A stretch of DNA of 64,000 nucleotides, from positions 248,001-312,000 of the forward strand of contig NKYR01000037.1 in assembly GCA_003184365.1 (NCBI GenBank), in the 5' to 3' direction. This DNA comes from Evernia prunastri (taxonomy: Eukaryota; Ascomycota; Lecanoromycetes; Lecanorales; Parmeliaceae). Below are positions 58,901 through 64,000 of the stretch, piece after piece. How positions within the stretch are numbered: position 1 is the stretch's first letter; each line of letters starts with the position of its first letter. The translations under genes and the position numbers were made by a program. The notes beneath the pieces are model-generated. The model was not told where the DNA came from and searched no databases. It saw nothing but the letters and a program-made list of their open reading frames with translations.

Positions 58901-61261
58901 TTGGTTGATAAGGTTGAGCATGGATGTTTCATGGATGGGAAATGCGCTCGTGCTATCGAGGCTATGCTGCTGCACCTGAAAAACTGACGAGCGGTCGTTC
59001 GCCTCCGCAGACCCAGGATCAGAGGTAGCTCTGCACTGTCTTCAATAAATAATGAAAGTGGCACGCGTTAAGAACAAGCGTGTGGATCATTGCCAGTCCG
59101 CAATTGCTCTACGGTTCACAATTCATGAGACATGTAGGTACGGGTTACTATGACTTGTGACTTGGGACTCGATCGCCAGCATGTTTAAAGTTCCAAGGAC
59201 TTTTGGAGGTTAGTAGTTAGTACTTTAGTAAGGTACTTATAAGTTAGGAGAAAGATATGCTACCTATTCTTTTGTTTCCAGCCCAGATTTTAACTCATCT
59301 TCCGGGGCACTAGACGATCGTTGACAGCTCATAAATTGATGAAAATCGATTAAAAATCGATTAAAATGATTTTAAATTCATAGAAATCATACCTAAAAAC
59401 ATATCCGCCCAGGCTCAGCAAGCCCTCCCGGACAATTAGCCCAAGCCACCAAATGGTTAAAAAGAGTCTTTTTTTTTTTGACTTTTTGACTTTTTGTGGG
59501 AATTGTGGAGCTGAGGCAGCGACGGCTATCTTCCCAAATTTGCATGCATCATCTCTCATGCAACTCTTATGCAACTCTCATGCAACCCTTATGCACCCAA
59601 ACCCTGTTCTCCTCCACCTTCCCAACTCCTCACCACCATTCCTCTTTTCTTACTATTCCCAGCTTTCCCACTTGTCCCTCGCTATGCCACCCTTCTTCCG
59701 ACATCCATGCCAACCACACTGGTTAATTCGTCACGAGAAAACATCTGAGAGCGTCAATTCGGTTGCCTCGCTGCTCCAGTGCGCCTGGTTTTGCCTCGCC
59801 TGCCTCGCGGTCCATTCTCCCATAAAATGGCGAGATTGGCATATGCCTATTGGTTTTTTGCCCCCGCCTGACATCGGTACCGAGATCCAAACCTGTCATG
59901 TCCAAAGCGCACTCGGTCCTGTTACCGATTTTCATCAATTGATCTTCCCGCAACCAGCCGAGCTTCCCAGCTCCTTCACGGTCCGTATCGAGAGATCACA
60001 CGTGCGCGAAAAAGCGTGAGCCCGCATGCACTTGGGCAGAATGTGAGTCCATTGGCCGGGGAGTTGGGACGCCCGAGAAAGACCGTGCTACTCTCGGAGA
60101 CTTTCCACAACGTACGCTACGCCCCGTGCCTCTGGGGTAGTGGGAGCTCCTACACCGAACAATCGCGATCCGACGAAGTTATCGAAGCTCCTGGTGTCAC
60201 GTGTGATAGGAGAACCTCTCGCGTGCTGGAACACGGGGCACTAGCAGCAGCTGACAAGACCCAAGGAAACGGATGGAGAGACGAGATTAATCCGGGACGG
60301 CGAACCCCGCCTTGTCTGAAACCTCTTTGGAAATGGTTATTGAGCTTGCTGGATCCTTCCTTGTTGTTCCGAAATTGGCCGAATCTATCCTCCAGCCTCC
60401 TTTGGGCAAGCGACGAAGAACCGAGGCCAGCATTTCCCCGTCCTCCGACACCAAGAGGCTGGACGCTTGGGCATCATGGCCTGTACGGCCGGCTCGAGAT
60501 ACCATTCATTGGCAGCATAAACAAGCCGAGATGCGTTTCAAGCGAATACGCTGTGCCGTGAAATCGACCTTCTCGTCCAACAAGAGTATCTAGGACCGCA
60601 CTCAAGGTTCAACCCTGCTGGTGCTCGTTTCACACTCTCACAACCCTCGGTACCGAAGCTCTTCTCTCCCTTTCCTCTCTTATTGTCCTCCATGAACGGC
60701 CACGTTAACAAAGATGTGAGAACGCAAGTCATGACAATCCCCAATACATGCCACTAACCTGTCAGTACTAGGTACATACAGCATGGATGCTGAAGCCCCC
60801 ACTTCTTCCCACAGCTCCTCACCACCGGCAGTACAGCTTGCTGGCGGCCGGCTTGCTCATACACACTATACATCTGACAACAAATAATGTGTAATATGGT
60901 GAGGTAGACTGGGATGTCGAAATTTGAAAGAAATGGGTTCCCGAGCCATACACGCCCGTCCCTTCTGACCAGTTCCGATCTCTCATCAATCAGGAAACAA
61001 ATAGCGATGTGTTCATAACGAGTTGTATGAGCTGGATTGGGCATTTGAAATGGAGTTAGAAAAGACATGGGCCGTGGTCTCCTCTCCAAACCTTGAACAA
61101 AGCAAGGGTGCTTTGGCGTACACTGGTCATAAGCGGCCCGATTTTGAATGGATTAGTGGGGTCAGGGTACGGTGGCAGCATCGAGATCGACGATGAGCCT
61201 ACAGGCCGAGGGACCCTTCTAAAAGCCTTTGACTTGACAAATCCGCCGGCCATGCAAGCGC
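55949..61261. other. 5.3 kb without a supported gene
   Basis: The longest gene-free stretch in the window. Frames up to 188 codons (for example 59453-60019 and 60016-60561 plus) show no family, signal or splice support. It includes an AT-rich part (about 59190-59480, repeated ATCGATTAAAA), an 11-bp tandem repeat and homopolymer A-runs near 57280. No transposon ends, tRNA or rRNA seen. Confidence 0.45.
59558..59598. repeat. 11-bp tandem repeat
   Basis: ATGCAACTCTT, ATGCAACTCTC, ATGCAACCCTT and a partial fourth unit ATGCACCC in direct succession. Confidence 0.8.
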
Positions 61262-64000
61262 CTATACCACCCCATCGTCCACCTCCTCTTTTAAGGCACT
61301 AGGCAGCACGTCATGCTCACTCTCCCCGTCCCCGGCTCCGTTCCTTAACCTCTCCGCATCCCCGCCTAATCCCGCAGCCACGACCTTCCCTTCTTCAGCG
61401 TCTTCCTTGACAGCCATATCGTCTTCGACGTCGGCATCCATATCTTCTTCGTCTTTAATTTCGTCCAGCTCGTCTTTAGCATTAGCGTTAGGTTGAGGGT
61501 TGGAGTTGTTGTGGAAGCGATCTTTTGAATGGTCCATAAGTGGTGTGTCCTCGTTGTAAAGACGCAGTAGCATGGCCTTGCGGTCTTCTTTTGGAAGCAT
61601 CAGATTGAGCGAGTGGAGGCTGCGCCAGAGGGGCAGAACCATGCGCTCGCTGTGAACGCGTTGTCAGCGTGATTAGGAGAGTGAGGAGGTGGTCTTACCT
61701 GAAGCTATCCGCCCCTTCTCCCTTCTCAATCCTCAGCACACAACACCCCATCCCCACATCCCTAACCCTCTTGCCAATCTCCCCCAACCCCATCCAACCG
61801 TCCCCGTCCACCTTCGGGAACATCTCCACCAAGAGTGCCCTCAGCGTATTTCTGCTCCATAATCGTACAACCCTCTTTTCACCCACCCACGCTTCCAGCA
61901 CAGGCAAGCCTTCACTTTGGATTCTCCATCGACAGACCTCGGCAGACTGTACGTCTTGCTTGACGAACATCTTGACACCGCAATGTACAAATTTGATACC
62001 AGAGTTTGCGTTGGCGGTGAGAATCGATCGGGCGAGGGCGGAGGTATAGTAGATTGTTTTAGAGGGGTGGCCCTGGGCGTTGCGGACCATGAATCTATTG
62101 CGGGGAAAGATCGGCGAGAGATCGTAGAAGTCGTATATCGACTGCAAGTCTTCTTGGTTAGGATCAATATATATGAAAGGTTCTTCGTAAGCTTGTTTGT
62201 TCTTGTTCAATTGTTTCTGGTTGTTGCCGAGCGGCGGAGCTGGAGGAGGGAGGGATGTCTGTGTCTCAGGACGACTTGCGTCGAGCTGAGCGGCTGGTGG
62301 TGGTGGCCAGTGTACTTGACGATCTTCGTCGCCTTGAATTGCTGGATCTTCGACTTCTTGTACGTCTCTGGTCTTGAGCCGTTTGGTCGACATTGCGGCG
62401 TCAGTCTCGGCGTCTTGTTCGCGTTTGACGGCCGTGGTGTTGGCGCTGGGAGCGTTCTCTTTATTTTGGCGGGCTGCTGCTGATACGCCTTCTGCGTAGT
62501 CATTGGGTTGTGGCGGGACAATGTCATCGGCGGCTTCGACTTTTTGAAGTGGATCGCCGTCTGCGGGCTGTGCTTCGATCTCTTTGACTACGTCCATGAT
62601 AGAAGTAGGCTCTGGCTCGGTTTTCTTGGGTTCAGCTTCTGGTCTTGTCTTGATCTCGCTTTTCTTCTCCAGAACGGCGATGAAAAATGCACCCGTGTCC
62701 TGCAAGTGCCCATAGACGCGCATACACCGATCAAGCGAGACTGCTTCTTCTCTTCTCGCTGATGGAAACATGAATTCGGATAACTTTCCAAGACCTTCCT
62801 CGCCGTTCTTGGCTTTTTCTTCTTCCAGTGCTTGCCAGGATGGCCAGATCCTGCCTTGCTTGTCCATCACTTTCCAGTCGCTTAAGCCTTGACGCCGCTT
62901 CAGATTAAGCAGAGCGTTGCTGCAATCAATTACGTCAACTTTCGATGTGCCACCACATCGATCCATAGCAGTTGCTACGACTGCCTCGTTCTCCACAGGA
63001 TTCATGCTACAAGTTGAATAAACGACTCTCCCTCCGACTTTCAGCATTTGCAGTGCTCGGACCAGAATACGGACTTGTGTAGAGAATAGCCCAAGTGCAT
63101 TCCCGGGACTCCAGTCTTTCCAAACATTGACATTCTTCCGACAGGTTCCATCACCTGAGCATGGCACATCGGCTAGTATGCGATCAAACTTGAGATATTT
63201 ATTTCTTGTCTCGCCGCCCTCTCGGATGGTTTCGGATGGAAGCTTTATGGATGGATACATTGTTGCATCGTGATTTGTTACGATCAGATTGGGGGAATTC
63301 AGTCTTTTCATCTGGTGTACGAGCATGTGTGCGCGCTTATAGTCGGCATCATTGGCGATGAGCAACCCGGTGGTTCTACCATTGTCCGACCAATCGCCGA
63401 TCTGTTCTTCCTCTTCCATTTGCTCTTCGGTTAGTTGACCGTCAGGGCTCACTTCTCGTCCTTGATTCATCTTCATCTTGCGGACTACTTTTCGCGTTCG
63501 TGCCTCCTCCCCACCATGTACCATTTCGATCAGTTGGGCCGCTTTGCTACCAGGCGCCGCACATAAGTCCAAGACGGTCATGCCTGGTTTGACGTCCATG
63601 AGAAGCGGCGGGATCATGCTGACCACCTCCTGCCGACTTATATTTCCGACACTCGTCTCTGAAACCAAGAACTTCTGGAACGAAGCAAACGGTGGAAACT
63701 TGCGCACGACGCTCTTAGGTGTTGTCATCTGCCATGCCAATTGGTCTGGGAACCAGGGTATAGCATTTGGCGGATTGACGAGCTCACCATTATGCTCTAT
63801 GGAGGTGATCTCCGGTATGTAGCGGTCCTTCAACAGCTGCTGCACCGGTAGAGCTTGCCTACAGAACCCAAGCAATCAGTATGCGCCCATGAAGTTGGTA
63901 TGAGCCTGAGTACCCTTTCGACCCTGTGAAACGAAAGCTATTTGGGAGGTCTCTTCGCAACGCATTCCAGAACTCCTCTCTTTCAGCCTCGTCGACTAAG
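61262..64000 (-). CDS. trm4: tRNA (cytosine-5) methyltransferase Trm4/Ncl1 (NSUN2 type), 5' end outside window
   Basis: Minus strand, partial. Exons >64000-63914, 63858-61699 and 61649-61262 are joined by introns of 55 and 49 bp; the first codons are beyond the window edge. Visible sequence begins LVDEAEREEFWNALRRDLPNSFRFTGSKG, the usual Ncl1 segment before catalysis. SAM-dependent motifs: TVLDLCAAPGSKAAQLIE (motif I), ILADVPCSGDGTCRKN (motif IV with catalytic-release Cys) and VVYSTCSMNPVENEAVV (motif VI with nucleophile Cys). Further downstream come the PUA-like part (YIDPNQEDLQSIYDFYDLSP, SEGLPVLEAWVGEKRVVRL) and a long acidic tail (DEIKDEEDMDADVEDD). The enzyme makes m5C at several tRNA positions in the nucleus. 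Confidence 0.94.

Noticed and set aside
59453..60019. 188-codon plus-strand frame in the gene-free stretch
   Set aside because: Starts in an A/T homopolymer, contains the 11-bp repeat and shows no domain or splice context.

Overview
The window looks like nuclear DNA of a filamentous ascomycete (Pezizomycotina). Genes carry short 47-75 bp introns with GTAHGT-type donors, CTRAC-type branch sites and CAG/TAG acceptors. The families also point there: a Zn2Cys6 regulator, a fungal N-terminal-domain ankyrin protein, an F-box protein, a CYSTM protein, Bfr1, an Mss116/CYT-19-type helicase and Trm4/Ncl1. The order or class cannot be fixed from the sequence alone.

The left part (about 1-32 kb) is gene-poor and accessory in character. 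It holds a small secreted cysteine-containing protein, a broken patatin-TPR (NLR-type) gene, an ankyrin protein with the STAND-type fungal N-terminal domain, a secreted protein with a long Ser/Thr stalk, a degenerate tRNA-Glu-like locus, a two-helix membrane protein, an F-box protein with a frame change, a six-exon gene joining an RRM-like segment, a SERAC1-type alpha/beta-hydrolase and a von Willebrand A domain, several small orphan proteins, a C2H2 protein and a foldback MITE with a target duplication.

The middle (33-47 kb) mixes housekeeping genes with debris. A mitochondrial DEAD-box helicase is divergent from a 45-residue basic micro-protein. Then come a 5'-truncated sterol-24-reductase-like pseudogene, two small C-x2-C proteins, a MOSC-domain gene with an in-frame stop and an insertion, a single-pass membrane protein and a CYSTM protein.

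The right part (47-64 kb) carries conserved genes on the minus strand: Bfr1, a PPR1/TEA1-like Zn2Cys6 regulator, a six-exon MFS transporter and, after a 5.3 kb gene-free stretch, the 3' part of the tRNA m5C methyltransferase Trm4.

Most splice junctions were placed by hand by joining frames. Where the exon sum is a multiple of three and the protein reads through, I treat the model as solid; where it does not, I say so. Family names rest on recognised motifs, not on database searches. The strongest unusual items are the hydrolase-vWA fusion, the patatin-TPR pseudogene with C-to-T stops, the foldback MITE and the spliced micro-gene.
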